Of a DNA stretch of 64,000 nt, positions 14,615 to 24,745 are shown in pieces. Position 1 is the stretch's first letter. Each line of letters opens with the position of its first letter. The translations under genes and the position numbers were made by a program. Location: positions 868,001 through 932,000 of the forward strand of contig NZ_CP082269.1 of NCBI RefSeq assembly GCF_019880405.1, given 5' to 3'. The notes beneath the pieces were generated by a model. It was given only the letters and a program-made list of their open reading frames with translations, searched no databases and was not told the origin of the DNA. This stretch comes from Enterobacter sp. C2. Its GTDB lineage: Bacteria; Pseudomonadota; Gammaproteobacteria; Enterobacterales; Enterobacteriaceae.

Positions 14615-15997
14615 TCAGGAGAGGGCGCGCAGCTGCGGATCCAGCCCGGCACGCTCGCGAGCGGTGGCCGTACTGCGAAACCACAGGTAGCCGCCGAGCA
14701 TCATGGCTGCGAAGATCAGCGCCAGCAGCGGGTTGAACCAGACCATGGCCACCAGGCAGAGTACCGCCATGCCCAGCGCAAAGGCCGGTGCATAGGGAAA
14801 CAGCGGCGCTTTAAAGGGCCGAATCAGGTTCGGCTCGCTGCGGCGCAGCTTGAACAGCGCGGCCATAGAGGTGATATACATAACAATAGCGCCGAACACC
14901 GACATCGTCACGATACAGGCGGTGAGCGGCATACCGCTGATAGAGATCACCGAGTCCGAGAAGATAGCCGCAATGCCTACCACGCCGCCCGCCAGAATTG
15001 CCAGGTGCGGCGTCCGGGTTTTACGGTTCAGCGTCGCCAGGCGCGCAGGCAGATAGCCCGCCCGTGCCAGAGAGTAGATCTGCCGCGAGTAGCCCATGAT
15101 GATGCCGTGGAACGATGCCACCAGGCCAAACAGCCCCAGCCAGACCAGCATATGCAGCCAGCCGCTGTTGCTACCGACGATGGTCTTCATTGCCTGTGGC
15201 AGCGGATCGTTGATGTTGGCGAGGTTACGCCAGTCGCCAACGCCGCCGGCAAAGACCATCACCCCAATCGCCAGCACGGTAAGGGTCACAATGCCGCCGC
15301 CGAGCGCACGCGGAATGGTGCGCTGGGGATCCTTTGCCTCTTCTGCCGCCATAGAGGCCCCTTCAATGGCGAGGAAAAACCAGATAGCGAAGGGAATGGC
15401 GGCAAACATGCCGGAGAGGGCGAGGCCGCTAAAGCGCTCTGCGCCCGCCCAGCCGTGGGCGGTGAAGTTGCTCCACGAGAAGCCCGGCGCGACAACCCCC
15501 ATAAACACCAGCAGCTCGAAGATCGCCAGCAGGGTCACGATCAATTCGAAGGTCGCCGCAATGCCGACACCGAGAATGTTCAGGGTCATAAAGATGACGT
15601 ACGCCGCGCAGGCGATCCATTTGGCATCCAGCGCTGGAAACTGCACGTTCAGGTAGGCCCCGATAGCCATCGCAATTGCCGGTGGGGCAAAGACAAACTC
15701 AATCAGGGTGGCGAACCCGGCAATAAATCCGCCGGTCGGTCCAAAGGCACGGTAGGCATAGGCAAAGGGGCCGCCCGCGTGAGGAATAGCGGTTGTCAGT
15801 TCGGTAAAGCTAAAGATAAAGGCGCAGTACATTGCCGCAATGGCCAGCGCAACGACGAGAAAACCCATCGTGCCCGCCTGCGACCAGCCGTAGCTCCAGC
15901 CAAAGTATTCGCCGGAGATCACCAGCCCAACGGCAATCCCCCAGAGACGGAAGCTGCCGAGCGTTCTTTTCAGTGTGGTTGTGGGTGTCGTCATCAT
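14615..15997 (-). CDS. eat: Ethanolamine permease (APC superfamily)
   Basis: 460 residues with about 12 hydrophobic segments. The N-terminus LRLWGIAVGLVISGEYFGWS is the ethanolamine-permease version of the APC GLVISGxxFG motif. Further landmarks are IPHAGGPFAYAYRAFGPTGG, FFLAIEGASMAAEEAKDPQR (the APC EE-kDP motif), HGIIMGYSRQIYSLARAGYL and RTPHLAILAGGVVGIAAI. It is the first gene of the eat-eutB-eutC operon, so it likely imports ethanolamine for the lyase. E. coli's eut operon uses EutH instead; this layout is the one seen in pseudomonads and some enterobacteria. Confidence 0.92.
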   Translation of the reverse strand: MMTTPTTTLKRTLGSFRLWGIAVGLVISGEYFGWSYGWSQAGTMGFLVVALAIAAMYCAFIFSFTELTTAIPHAGGPFAYAYRAFGPTGGFIAGFATLIEFVFAPPAIAMAIGAYLNVQFPALDAKWIACAAYVIFMTLNILGVGIAATFELIVTLLAIFELLVFMGVVAPGFSWSNFTAHGWAGAERFSGLALSGMFAAIPFAIWFFLAIEGASMAAEEAKDPQRTIPRALGGGIVTLTVLAIGVMVFAGGVGDWRNLANINDPLPQAMKTIVGSNSGWLHMLVWLGLFGLVASFHGIIMGYSRQIYSLARAGYLPARLATLNRKTRTPHLAILAGGVVGIAAIFSDSVISISGMPLTACIVTMSVFGAIVMYITSMAALFKLRRSEPNLIRPFKAPLFPYAPAFALGMAVLCLVAMVWFNPLLALIFAAMMLGGYLWFRSTATARERAGLDPQLRALS

Positions 15998-16123
15998 TTG
16001 CTGCCTCGCCGTTACACAGTTAAACGAGAGCCTGCAAAGGCGATGCCAGAAAATTAACCCCAGCTATTTCAACGATATGAGCAAAGTGCTTTAAAACCGT
16101 GCACCACCACGCGCCACCGGGCG

Positions 16124-17833
16124 TTAAGCACGCTCCAAATGCGCACCGATATAGCGCGCATAGCGCTGGCTTTTCAGATGGGTGAGATCCACCAGCACCA
16201 GGCCATCCACGCAGTGGTTGAAGTCCGGATCGCTACCGAAATCGATAAACTGGACGCCCCCCGGCGTACACAGCTCTGAATACTGCTTGTAGAGCGGCGG
16301 AATGCCGCAGCCCAGGTTGCCAAGCAGCGACTTCAGGCGGGTAAGATCCTCGGTGTAATCGTCGCCGGTAAACTGGGCCAGCACCTCAGGAAGCGAGGCA
16401 GGCCACGGGCGACGGGAGGCAGCCAGCGGATGCACCGGCGGGAACCAGAGGCGGTAGAAGGCCACCAGCAGATCCCGCGCCGCCGGAGGCAGTCCGCCAG
16501 AGATCGACACCGGGCCGAAGAGATAGCGGTACTGCGGGTAGCGCGCCAGGTATGCACCAATTCCCGACCAGAGATAGTCCAGCCCGCGACGGCCCCAGTA
16601 GCGCGGCTGAATAAAGCTGCGCCCAAGCTCGATGCCATGCTGCAAAATGTCATCCATTTTATCGTCGTAGTGGAACAGGCTATAGCTGTACAGCCCGCCC
16701 ACTCCCTGCTGCGCTACCTGCTGCGCCGTGGGCATAAAGCGGTATGCGCCGACGATCTCCAGATCCGCCTCGTCCCATAGGATCAAATGCAAATAGTCAT
16801 CGTCATAGCGGTCAATATCACGCCGCTGCCCGCTGCCTTCCCCCACGGCGCGAAAGGCGATCTCCCGCAGGCGGCCTAGCTCGCGCAGTACCGGGACATC
16901 CTCTTCGCCGTTGCGCTGCCAAAGGTAGATAGTCTTGCCATCCGTGGTCTGGCCCAGGCACTCCGCCTGCGCCAGGGCGCGTTTCAAGGTCAGGCGCGGC
17001 TCTGGCCGGGCGATGGCGCACTCGGTTTTAAACAGCCCCGGCAGACCTTTACCCAGACGGATAACGTGCTGGCGACACCGCTCCGCCGTCTCGCGGGCGC
17101 TGGCGTGCGGGCTATGCAGGCTCTCCCAGGGAATGCGCTGGCCGAGGGTGATAGGCAGGCTGCTGCCCTGGCGGCGAAACATCTGCTGCATCAGCAGCAG
17201 CATCGGCAGGGTAGAGGAGATTAGCGTGCTGGCGTAGAAGAGTGGGCTGTTGTGAGCGCGAATAAATACCGGCAGCAGCGGGGTACGAAACTTTGCCGCC
17301 AGCTTCACGAAGCCGCTGTGCCATGCGCTGTCGCCAATGCCGTGGCGAGTCAGGCGCGACACTTCGCCCGCTGGAAAGAAGATCAGCACGCCGCCCTGCT
17401 GGAGCTGCGTTTCCATCTGCAGCAGCGAGGATTTACGCGTGCGTCCGCCCAGGTTATCGACGGGAATAAACAGCGAGCTGAGCGGCTGAAGATGACTCAG
17501 CATCCGGTTGGTAACGACTTTGACATCCCGCCGCACGCGGGAGACGGCATGAAGCAGGGCGAGGCCGTCGAGGGTGCCGGTAGGATGGTTGGCGACAATG
17601 ATGAGTGGGCCATGCTCGGGGATCTGCTCAAGGTCGTGGGCGGAGAGGGTGCTGCGGATGCGAAGGTGCTCAAGGATCTGCTCAACCATATCCAGCCCCT
17701 TAAGGTGGCGATGGCGGGCGGCGAACTGCTGAAATTCCTCTTCATAGAGCAGGCGTTTTAGCAGATTGCGTTGCCAGGGGGCGGGCCTGGCCTGTGGCCA
17801 GAGGTCATCAAGAACGCTGTCGAGACTAAACAT
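16124..17833 (-). CDS. olsF: Bifunctional acyltransferase, OlsF-like ornithine-lipid synthase
   Basis: 569 residues in two parts. Residues about 60-270 are a glycerol-phosphate-type acyltransferase with GPLIIVANHPTGTLDGLALL (catalytic H and D), LSSLFIPVDNLGG and GGVLIFFPAGEVSR. Residues about 290-560 are a GNAT-like N-acyltransferase with GRLREIAFRAVGEGSGQRRD, DEADLEIVGAYRF, ELGRSFIQPRYWGRRGLDYL and YLFGPVSISGGLPP, as in OlsB. In the OlsF family described from Serratia, the C-terminal part makes lyso-ornithine lipid and the N-terminal part adds the second acyl chain. The domain order fits exactly. The expected product is a phosphorus-free membrane lipid; the exact amino-acid head group is not provable here. 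Confidence 0.75.
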   Translation of the reverse strand: MFSLDSVLDDLWPQARPAPWQRNLLKRLLYEEEFQQFAARHRHLKGLDMVEQILEHLRIRSTLSAHDLEQIPEHGPLIIVANHPTGTLDGLALLHAVSRVRRDVKVVTNRMLSHLQPLSSLFIPVDNLGGRTRKSSLLQMETQLQQGGVLIFFPAGEVSRLTRHGIGDSAWHSGFVKLAAKFRTPLLPVFIRAHNSPLFYASTLISSTLPMLLLMQQMFRRQGSSLPITLGQRIPWESLHSPHASARETAERCRQHVIRLGKGLPGLFKTECAIARPEPRLTLKRALAQAECLGQTTDGKTIYLWQRNGEEDVPVLRELGRLREIAFRAVGEGSGQRRDIDRYDDDYLHLILWDEADLEIVGAYRFMPTAQQVAQQGVGGLYSYSLFHYDDKMDDILQHGIELGRSFIQPRYWGRRGLDYLWSGIGAYLARYPQYRYLFGPVSISGGLPPAARDLLVAFYRLWFPPVHPLAASRRPWPASLPEVLAQFTGDDYTEDLTRLKSLLGNLGCGIPPLYKQYSELCTPGGVQFIDFGSDPDFNHCVDGLVLVDLTHLKSQRYARYIGAHLERA

Positions 17834-17910
17834 GGTGGCTCCTCCATCCGTCTTAGGCAGACAGTAGAAGGGCGAGATGGCGTTTATGTGACAGGGAGGT
17901 GAACTTTAGA

Positions 17911-17940
17911 GGCCCGGCAGGCAGAGCGCCACCGGGCACG
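17911..17940. repeat. REP element
   Basis: A palindromic GC-rich stem of the enterobacterial REP type (GGCCCGGCAGGC ... GCGCCACCGGGC) between the olsF start region and the hemB stop. REP elements are copied intergenically and stabilise mRNA ends. Confidence 0.7.
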
Positions 17941-17945
17941 GCGAT

Positions 17946-18920
17946 TTAACGCAGGATTTTTCGTTCGGCCAGATCCAGCGCGAAGTAGCTGAAGATCAGA
18001 TCCGCACCGGCGCGTTTGATCGCACCAAGGCTTTCGAGGATCACTTTGTCCTCGTCGATAGCTCCGGCCTGGGCAGCAAACTTGATCATCGCATACTCAC
18101 CGCTGACCTGATACGCACCGAGAGGCAGCTCGGTACGCTCGCGGATATCGCGCAGGATGTCGAGGTACGCGCCTGCGGGCTTAACCATCAGGCAGTCTGC
18201 GCCCTGCGCTTCGTCGAGCAGCGACTCGCGGATCGCTTCCCGGCGGTTCATCGGGTTCATCTGGTAGGTTTTACGATCGCCCTTCAGCGCTGTCCCGGCT
18301 GCTTCTCGGAACGGGCCGTAGAAGGAGGAGGCGAACTTGGTGGAGTAGGACATGATCGCCGTATCGGTAAAGCCCGCGGCGTCCAGCGCCTGACGGATCG
18401 CCTGTACCTGGCCGTCCATTGCGGCAGATGGCGCAATAAAATCAGCCCCGGCAGCAGCGGCAACCACCGCCTGCTTGCCCAGGTTGAGCAGGGTTGCGTC
18501 GTTATCCACGCCGTGATCGCACAATACGCCGCAGTGACCGTGAGAGGTGTACTCGCAGAAACAGGTGTCGGACATTACCACCATCTCCGGTACCGCGTCC
18601 TTACAGATCCGCGACATACGCGCCACCAGGCCATCCTCTTTCCAGGCATCGCTGCCGGTGGCATCGGTGTGGTGGGAAATACCAAACGTCATGACCGAGC
18701 GAATGCCCGCGTTGGCGAAGCGCTCGATCTCACGGGCGAGATACTTCTCCGGAATGCGCACCACGCCCGGCATGGCCTCAATGGCTTTATAGTCGTCCAG
18801 CTCTTCTTCAACAAAGATAGGCAACACGAAGTCATTGAGGCTCAGCGTTGTCTCTTCAAACATGGCACGCAGCGCGGGAGACTTGCGCAGGCGGCGCGGG
18901 CGGTTAATTAAATCGGTCAT
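17946..18920 (-). CDS. hemB: Delta-aminolevulinic acid dehydratase (porphobilinogen synthase)
   Basis: 324 residues, the same length as E. coli HemB. It condenses two 5-aminolevulinate molecules to porphobilinogen in haem and cobalamin synthesis. The zinc-binding cysteine loop reads [20 protein letters not shown], the first Schiff-base lysine is in [16 protein letters not shown] and the second in [16 protein letters not shown]. The gene marks the start of the conserved E. coli-like order. The usual E. coli neighbour yaiT (autotransporter pseudogene) is absent and ampH follows directly. Confidence 0.98.
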   Translation of the reverse strand: MTDLINRPRRLRKSPALRAMFEETTLSLNDFVLPIFVEEELDDYKAIEAMPGVVRIPEKYLAREIERFANAGIRSVMTFGISHHTDATGSDAWKEDGLVARMSRICKDAVPEMVVMSDTCFCEYTSHGHCGVLCDHGVDNDATLLNLGKQAVVAAAAGADFIAPSAAMDGQVQAIRQALDAAGFTDTAIMSYSTKFASSFYGPFREAAGTALKGDRKTYQMNPMNRREAIRESLLDEAQGADCLMVKPAGAYLDILRDIRERTELPLGAYQVSGEYAMIKFAAQAGAIDEDKVILESLGAIKRAGADLIFSYFALDLAERKILR

Positions 18921-19021
18921 GGTATGCCTGAGGTTGGTGAATCAGAGGGCTATTATAACCCAATCAACCCCGGGGTGTTTCGCCAAAACAGGCGTTAATC
19001 ACCCCGGAGGGAAGGAGAGGA

Positions 19022-20188
19022 TCAGGAGGCCGGGACGATCTGCGGCGGGTTGCCACTCAGCTCGCTGACCAGGTCGTTAACCCCGTCGCTCATATTTTTA
19101 AAGCGGGTCAAGGGAGAGCGGGTCACCACTACAAAAACGCCGACGTTGCTTTTGGGGATCATCGCCATATAGGTAATAAACCCACCGCCGCCGCCGGTTT
19201 TTTGAATAATCCCCGGTCGGCCATCTTTCGGTGACATGTAGACCCAGCCCAGCCCCAGCGCGTCGGCTTTGCCCGGCACGTCCATACCTATCACCCGGGT
19301 GAGCTGGGTGCGCTGGTAGATCAGGGTCTGCATCCGGTCGGCCTGGTTACTACGGGCGTAGAAGTCCGAGGAGAGGAACTGCTGCATCCAGCGCATCATA
19401 TCTCCCGGTGTAGAGTAGACCCCACCGCTGCCGATTGCCGCGAGGGTGTTGTCGCAGGGGCTGGCTCCTTTCTCCGCTACCATCAGGCGTCGGCACTGAT
19501 CCGGTGAGGGGGTAAAGGTGGTGTCCTTCATCCCCAGCGGGCGGGCGATCTGCTCGTCAAATAGCTGCGGGTAGGGCTTACCGGCGGCGTTGGCTAGCGC
19601 ATCGGCCAGCAGGTCAAAGGCGAGGTTTGAATAAGCCGCCTGCGAGCCGGGCGCCGTTTTCAGCGTGGCGGTAGAGAGCCAGTTCCAGCGCTGATCGCGG
19701 GTCGGCCAGGTAAAGACCGAGCGTTGCGCCGCGCCGCCGGGCTGCTCGCGGGGCAGGGCGCTGGTGTGGGTCGCCAGGTTCACCAGCGTGATCGGTGTTC
19801 CCTGCCAGCTCGGCACCCGTGCGCCGGGAGGCGCATACTTGCTGAGCGGATCGTTGAGTTTCACCACGCCCTGGTCGAGCAGCTTCACCAGCATTTCGCT
19901 GGTCATCAGCTTGGAGATAGAGGCGATGCGGATCAGCGAGTCGAGCTGCGGGCGCACGTTGTTGCCGGGACGCGTTTCACCGAAGCTGCGAAACACGCGC
20001 TGGTTGCCATCGATCGCCACCATTGCCATGCCGGTTGCGCCGCTGCCATAGAAGATATGGTTGGCATAGCGATCGACAATATCGGACGCAAATTCGGGAT
20101 CGGGGGAGATCTGTGCCGCATTGGCTGATGAAAAGGTCAGGGCGCACAACAGGGTGGATAAGAGCAGGCAACGTTTCAACGACAGCAT
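19022..20188 (-). CDS. ampH: Penicillin-binding protein AmpH (DD-carboxypeptidase/DD-endopeptidase)
   Basis: 388 residues (E. coli 385). A signal peptide (LKRCLLLSTLLCALTFSSANA) directs it to the periplasm. The class C beta-lactamase-type active site is complete: SxxK in IRIASISKLMTSEM, YxN in SQAAYSNLAFDLL, and KTG in GIIQKTGGGGGFITYM. AmpH trims peptidoglycan and helps recycling, with weak beta-lactamase activity. It is divergent from sbmA across 238 bases, the same arrangement as in E. coli. Confidence 0.97.
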   Translation of the reverse strand: MLSLKRCLLLSTLLCALTFSSANAAQISPDPEFASDIVDRYANHIFYGSGATGMAMVAIDGNQRVFRSFGETRPGNNVRPQLDSLIRIASISKLMTSEMLVKLLDQGVVKLNDPLSKYAPPGARVPSWQGTPITLVNLATHTSALPREQPGGAAQRSVFTWPTRDQRWNWLSTATLKTAPGSQAAYSNLAFDLLADALANAAGKPYPQLFDEQIARPLGMKDTTFTPSPDQCRRLMVAEKGASPCDNTLAAIGSGGVYSTPGDMMRWMQQFLSSDFYARSNQADRMQTLIYQRTQLTRVIGMDVPGKADALGLGWVYMSPKDGRPGIIQKTGGGGGFITYMAMIPKSNVGVFVVVTRSPLTRFKNMSDGVNDLVSELSGNPPQIVPAS

Positions 20189-20426
20189 CCATCACAAAAG
20201 TTAAAGAGATAGAGGGTATTTATACTACTTACCGGTGCGATGCAAAGCCCGGAAAAGCGCTTTATTTTGCGGTCAAGCGTAACGCCGGGTAAACAGACGC
20301 TTTTTTCCTGCAACACAATGTCTTCTTTTGACATAGCGCGCTTGTGGTAATCTCACTGGCTTCGGTATTTTCATACCCATAGCGAATTAACGACACAATA
20401 AGAGTGAGCCGTCGCAGGAGTATTTC

Positions 20427-21647
20427 ATGTTTAAATCTTTTTTCCCCAAGCCGGGGCCGTTTTTGCTCTCGGCGATCCTGTGGTCGCTGATCGCCGTCAT
20501 CTTCTGGCAGGCGGGCGGCGGGGAGTGGTTAACCCGTATTTTAGGGGCGTCTAAAGAGACCCCGATAGGCGCGTCGCGCTTCTGGTCCGGTAGCTACCTG
20601 ATCTTTTACGCTTACTACGCCCTGTGCGTGGCCGCGTTTGCCCTGTTCTGGTTTACTTACGCCCCGCACCGCTGGCAGCGCTGGTCAATTCTGGGTACCG
20701 CGCTGATTATCTTCGTTACCTGGTTTATGGTCGAGGTCAGCGTGGCGATTAACGCCTGGTACGCGCCGTTTTACGATCTGATCCAGCGTGCCCTCAGCGC
20801 GCCGCATAAGGTGACCATCGGCCAGTTCTATCGGGAAACCGGCGTGTTCCTTGGCATCGCGATGATTGCGGTTACCGTCGCGGTGTTGAATAACTTCTTC
20901 GTTAGCCACTACGTTTTCCGCTGGCGTACGGCGATGAACGAATACTACATGGCCAACTGGCACCGCCTGCGTCATATCGAGGGTGCGGCCCAGCGTGTAC
21001 AGGAGGACACCATGCGCTTCTCCTCAACGCTGGAAGATATGGGGGTCAGCCTGCTCAACGCCATCATGAAGCTGATTGCGTTTCTGCCCATCCTCGTGGC
21101 TCTGTCGCCACACGTGCCGGAGCTGCCGATCGTTGGCCACGTTCCCTACGGGCTGGTGATCGCTGCTATCGTCTGGTCGTTGGTGGGTACCGGCCTGCTG
21201 GCAGTGGTAGGTATCAAGCTGCCGGGGCTGGAGTTTAAGAACCAGCGCGTCGAAGCGGCCTACCGTAAGGAGCTGGTCTATGGCGAGGACGATCCTGAGC
21301 GCGCCTCGCCGCCGACCGTGCGCGAGCTGTTTGGCGCGGTGCGGCGGAACTATTTCCGCCTCTACTTCCACTACATGTATTTCAACATTGCGCGCATTTT
21401 CTATCTGCAAATCGACAACGTTTTCGGCCTGTTCCTGCTGTTTCCGTCGATGGTTGCCGGTACGATTACGCTTGGCCTGATGACCCAGATCACCAATGTT
21501 TTCGACCAGGTGCGCAGCTCGTTCCAGTACCTGATCAACTCATGGACCACGCTGGTGGAACTGATGTCTATCTATAAGCGTTTACGTACCTTTGAGCGTG
21601 AACTTGACGGCGAGGATGTCGTACACGCGACAACCTCACTCAGCTAA
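20427..21647 (+). CDS. sbmA: Peptide antibiotic transporter SbmA
   Basis: 406 residues, the E. coli length. About seven hydrophobic segments and the SbmA/BacA family signatures are present: [20 protein letters not shown] at the start, [35 protein letters not shown] and [20 protein letters not shown]. It imports microcin B17, Bac7 and other proline-rich peptides by the proton gradient across the inner membrane. Its stop overlaps a potential ATG of yaiW, and the two form an operon. In E. coli the operon is controlled by sigma E; a convincing promoter was not assigned here. Confidence 0.97.
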   Translation: MFKSFFPKPGPFLLSAILWSLIAVIFWQAGGGEWLTRILGASKETPIGASRFWSGSYLIFYAYYALCVAAFALFWFTYAPHRWQRWSILGTALIIFVTWFMVEVSVAINAWYAPFYDLIQRALSAPHKVTIGQFYRETGVFLGIAMIAVTVAVLNNFFVSHYVFRWRTAMNEYYMANWHRLRHIEGAAQRVQEDTMRFSSTLEDMGVSLLNAIMKLIAFLPILVALSPHVPELPIVGHVPYGLVIAAIVWSLVGTGLLAVVGIKLPGLEFKNQRVEAAYRKELVYGEDDPERASPPTVRELFGAVRRNYFRLYFHYMYFNIARIFYLQIDNVFGLFLLFPSMVAGTITLGLMTQITNVFDQVRSSFQYLINSWTTLVELMSIYKRLRTFERELDGEDVVHATTSLS

Positions 21648-21661
21648 TGACCGGAGCGGCT

Positions 21662-22750
21662 ATGCAAGCATCACGCAGTTTAACCCTGCTGGCGGGCGCG
21701 ATCCTCGTCGGCTGTAGCACCTCGCAACCGCCGCCGCTCAAAGAGGGCGAGAAGGCGGTGGACGTGGCGAAGCTGGTGCGGCAGAAGATCCCTGCCAGCG
21801 TAAAGGATCGTGACGCCTGGGCAGAGGATCTTGCTACTGCGTTCAAGAGCCAGTCCCTTGCGCCGACGCGGGAGAACGTCTGCTCGGTGCTGGCGGTGGC
21901 GCAGCAGGAGTCGAACTATCAGGCCGATCCTGCCGTACCGGGGCTGAACAAAATCGCCTGGCAGGAGATTGAGAAGCGCGCCGGGCGGCTGCACATTCCC
22001 GCTTTTGTGGTGCGCACCGCGCTGAAGGTTCCCTCGCCCAACGGCAAAAGCTACGCCGAGCGGCTCGATAAGGTTAAAACCGAGAAGCAGCTTAGTGCGA
22101 TTTTCGACGACCTGATTAACATCGTTCCGCTGGGGCAGACGCTGTTTGGCTCTCTTAACCCTGTGCACACCGGTGGGCCGATGCAGGTCAGCATCGCCTT
22201 TGCCGAGCAGCATAGCCGGGGCTATCCATGGAAGATGGAGGGCACCGTACGCCAGGAGGTCTTCTCCCGGCGCGGCGGTCTGTGGTTCGGGACTTACCAC
22301 CTGCTTAACTACCCAGCCAGCTACAGCGAGCCGCTCTACCGCTTCGCCGACTTTAACGCTGGCTGGTACGCCAGCCGCAATGCCGCGTTCCAGAGTGCGG
22401 TCAGCAAGGCCAGCGGCGTGAAGCTGGCGCTGGACGGGGACGTCATCCTCTACGGTAGCCGTGACGCGGGCAGCACCGAGCGGGCGGTACGCAAGCTAGG
22501 GCCGCAGCTGGGCCTCAGCGACGCGGAGATCCGTGACCAGCTGGAGCAGGGCGATCGTCAGGATTTTGAGAAGACCGAACTCTATAAAGGGGTCTATCGT
22601 TTGGCGGAGAAGAAGAGCGGGAAGACGCTACCGAGAGCGCTGCTACCGGGAATTCAGCTTGAGAGCCCGAAGATCACCCGCAACCTGACAACAGCCTGGT
22701 TTGCGAAGCGCGTGGACGATCGTCGGGCGCGCTGTATGCAAGGGAATTAA
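21662..22750 (+). CDS. yaiW: Outer-membrane lipoprotein YaiW (DUF1615)
   Basis: 362 residues from the ATG at 21662, chosen because GGAG lies six bases upstream and it gives a clean lipoprotein signal, MQASRSLTLLAGAILVGCST, with the lipid-bearing cysteine at 18. An ATG at 21647 inside the sbmA stop is the alternative. The mature part matches E. coli YaiW closely (NVCSVLAVAQQESNYQADPA, TGGPMQVSIAFAEQH, FSRRGGLWFGTYHLLNYPAS). YaiW is a surface-exposed lipoprotein that cooperates with SbmA in sensitivity to proline-rich peptides. Confidence 0.95.
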   Translation: MQASRSLTLLAGAILVGCSTSQPPPLKEGEKAVDVAKLVRQKIPASVKDRDAWAEDLATAFKSQSLAPTRENVCSVLAVAQQESNYQADPAVPGLNKIAWQEIEKRAGRLHIPAFVVRTALKVPSPNGKSYAERLDKVKTEKQLSAIFDDLINIVPLGQTLFGSLNPVHTGGPMQVSIAFAEQHSRGYPWKMEGTVRQEVFSRRGGLWFGTYHLLNYPASYSEPLYRFADFNAGWYASRNAAFQSAVSKASGVKLALDGDVILYGSRDAGSTERAVRKLGPQLGLSDAEIRDQLEQGDRQDFEKTELYKGVYRLAEKKSGKTLPRALLPGIQLESPKITRNLTTAWFAKRVDDRRARCMQGN

Positions 22751-22759
22751 TGTAATTGC

Positions 22760-22782
22760 GGCGTCACGTTAGTAGTGACGCC
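22760..22782. terminator. Hairpin at convergent yaiW/yaiY ends
   Basis: GGCGTCAC (22760-22767) pairs perfectly with GTGACGCC (22775-22782) around a 7-base loop, between the yaiW stop and overlapping the end of yaiY. It could serve as a bidirectional end signal, although T-runs are lacking. Confidence 0.45.
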
Positions 22783-23068
22783 AGCGCAGCAGCAGGGCGA
22801 TAACGCCAAGCAGGGCGCTGCCAATGAGAAACGGAACCAGACCAAAAATCGTGCCCACGCCAAGTCCCATATCAATACGTGGCCGGTTGCTTTCCTGCAT
22901 CTGCATCAGATTTTCAAACACGCCGGGAGCGTGTATCAGCGCGTTCAGCAGCTGCGCACCTGCCCAGAAGCAGAGCAGCACGAAGACAGCATAAGCGATA
23001 TTGCCCGGCGTGGAGGCGTCTCGTTTCTTCTCGTTGGCAAAGGGCTTCGACATCATAAATTCTGCCAT
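22769..23068 (-). CDS. yaiY: YaiY, DUF2755 inner-membrane protein
   Basis: 99 residues (E. coli 102). Two membrane segments are visible: [20 protein letters not shown] and [20 protein letters not shown], separated by a periplasmic or cytoplasmic loop [18 protein letters not shown]. The match to E. coli YaiY is direct. Function is unknown. A good ribosome site (GGAGG) precedes the ATG. The 255 bases between its start and yaiZ hold no other gene. Confidence 0.92.
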   Translation of the reverse strand: MAEFMMSKPFANEKKRDASTPGNIAYAVFVLLCFWAGAQLLNALIHAPGVFENLMQMQESNRPRIDMGLGVGTIFGLVPFLIGSALLGVIALLLRWRHY

Positions 23069-23323
23069 AGTGACCTCCGATACGCGTTATTGAGCTGGTA
23101 ATACACCAGTAATTCAGGCTGATTTTGACAGGTCAGGAGGATTGTCAATATCAGATTGGTGACAATTTACGCATTATTATTAGCCCTATTTAAGGTTTTA
23201 CATCTTCAGTCACAAATTCATGACTTTTATTGCGTTTTATTAACGATTTCGGATTTTCCGCATGCGTCAGGGGCTTGCGGTGGGTAATATGCAGCGATGC
23301 TGTTTTTCTCTACCGGAGTTGCT

Positions 23324-23545
23324 ATGAAACTGCCTGCCAAAATTCGCCGTGACTGGCACTACTACGCCTTTGCTATCGGGCTGATCTTTATTCTTAACGG
23401 CGTGGTTGGGCTGCTGGGATTTGAAGCGAAGGGCTGGCAAAGCTACGCGGTCGGCCTGGTCACCTGGGCGATCGGTTTCTGGCTGGCGGGGTTGATTATT
23501 CGCCGCCGTCCCGAGGAAGAGACAGCGGCAGAGTCGCAGGATTAA
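23324..23545 (+). CDS. yaiZ: YaiZ, DUF2754 inner-membrane protein
   Basis: 73 residues from the ATG at 23324, chosen because CGGAG precedes it and the product then aligns with E. coli YaiZ from its first residue ([20 protein letters not shown]). Two hydrophobic segments: [20 protein letters not shown] and [20 protein letters not shown]. Function is unknown. The gene ends four bases into the convergent ddlA stop region. Confidence 0.93.
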   Translation: MKLPAKIRRDWHYYAFAIGLIFILNGVVGLLGFEAKGWQSYAVGLVTWAIGFWLAGLIIRRRPEEETAAESQD

Positions 23546-24639
23546 GCCATGGTACTTTTCAGGGCGCTATCGGCCTGATGGCGCTCTAACGCCAGATCGA
23601 TCAGGCGGCTGATCAGATCGGTATAGCCCAGGCCGCTGGCCTGCCACAGCTTGGGATACATGCTGATATTGGTAAAGCCGGGCAGGGTGTTGATCTCATT
23701 GATAACGATATCGTTGTCGTCGGTCAGGAAGACGTCGACCCGCGCCATACCGGCGCACCCCAGCGTCTCGTAGGCGGCAACGGCGGTCTGACGAATGGCG
23801 TCGTTCACTGCCGGATCGATCGCCGCCGGGATCACCACCTGCGCGCCGTTGTCATCAATGTATTTGGTATCGTAGGCGTAGAACTCGCTGTTAAGCACGA
23901 TCTCACCGCAGGTGCTGGCCTCGGGGTTATCGTTCCCCAGCACGGCGCACTCGATCTCCCGCCCCTTAATGCCGGTCTCTACCACCACCTTATGATCGAA
24001 CGTAAAGGCAAGGTCGACGGCGGCATGGTACTGCGCCTCGCTGGTGACCTTGCTGACACCTACTGACGAGCCCTGGTTAGCCGGTTTGACAAACAGCGGC
24101 AGGCCCAGCTGCGCCTGCACCTCGGCAAAAGCGTATCGCTGACGGTTAGCGCGGGTGAGGGTAATGAAGGGCGCAATCTTCAGTCCGGCATCGCGGAGCA
24201 GGCGCTTGGTGACATCTTTATCCATACAGGCCGCCGATCCGAGCACGCCGGAACCCACGAACGGTAGGTTTGCCATCCGCAGCATCCCCTGCAGGGAGCC
24301 ATCTTCTCCCAGCGTGCCGTGAACAATAGGGAAGATCACGTCTACCGCCGGCAGGGGCGTACCGCTCTCGGCGTTGATAAGCTGCGCCGTCTCTCTGCCG
24401 GGAATATGCGCCACGCTGATAGCAGAAGGATTCAGCGCGATACGTGCCGGATCGCTGGCGTTCTGCAAATAGTTAGCCGCATCGTTGACATGCCACTGAC
24501 CCTGTTTATCAATCCCCAGCAGCACCACCTCGAAGCGGCTCTTATCAATAGCATCGACAATATTTTTTGCCGACTGAAGCGATACTTCATGCTCTGCTGA
24601 TTTCCCACCAAAAACGATCCCTACCCGCATTTTTGCCAT
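23542..24639 (-). CDS. ddlA: D-alanine--D-alanine ligase A
   Basis: 365 residues from the ATG at 24639 ([20 protein letters not shown]), which aligns with the 364-residue E. coli DdlA; the open frame extends further upstream but without homology. It ligates two D-alanines for peptidoglycan precursors using ATP. ATP-grasp landmarks include [54 protein letters not shown], and the metal-binding end [20 protein letters not shown] followed by [14 protein letters not shown]. It is a single gene, convergent with yaiZ. Confidence 0.97.
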   Translation of the reverse strand: MAKMRVGIVFGGKSAEHEVSLQSAKNIVDAIDKSRFEVVLLGIDKQGQWHVNDAANYLQNASDPARIALNPSAISVAHIPGRETAQLINAESGTPLPAVDVIFPIVHGTLGEDGSLQGMLRMANLPFVGSGVLGSAACMDKDVTKRLLRDAGLKIAPFITLTRANRQRYAFAEVQAQLGLPLFVKPANQGSSVGVSKVTSEAQYHAAVDLAFTFDHKVVVETGIKGREIECAVLGNDNPEASTCGEIVLNSEFYAYDTKYIDDNGAQVVIPAAIDPAVNDAIRQTAVAAYETLGCAGMARVDVFLTDDNDIVINEINTLPGFTNISMYPKLWQASGLGYTDLISRLIDLALERHQADSALKSTMA

Positions 24640-24745
24640 CACCACATCCACTCTTCTTATCCAGAAAAAAGATACCTTACCACGGCAAAACGCGTGATTC
24701 GCGCGCTTCTGCCATAATGTTTTTAGGTGATTAAAGGGGGAGCGC

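Noticed and set aside
14582-16057. Long plus-strand open frame of 491 codons antisense to eat
   Set aside because: It is Arg/His/Gln-rich without any family pattern and lies opposite a clear permease gene; such frames arise from high GC at codon position 3.
20328-20353. TTGACA at 20328 with TAATCT at 20348 as the sbmA promoter
   Set aside because: Spacing is only 14 bases, too short for sigma 70, and the E. coli gene is read by sigma E.
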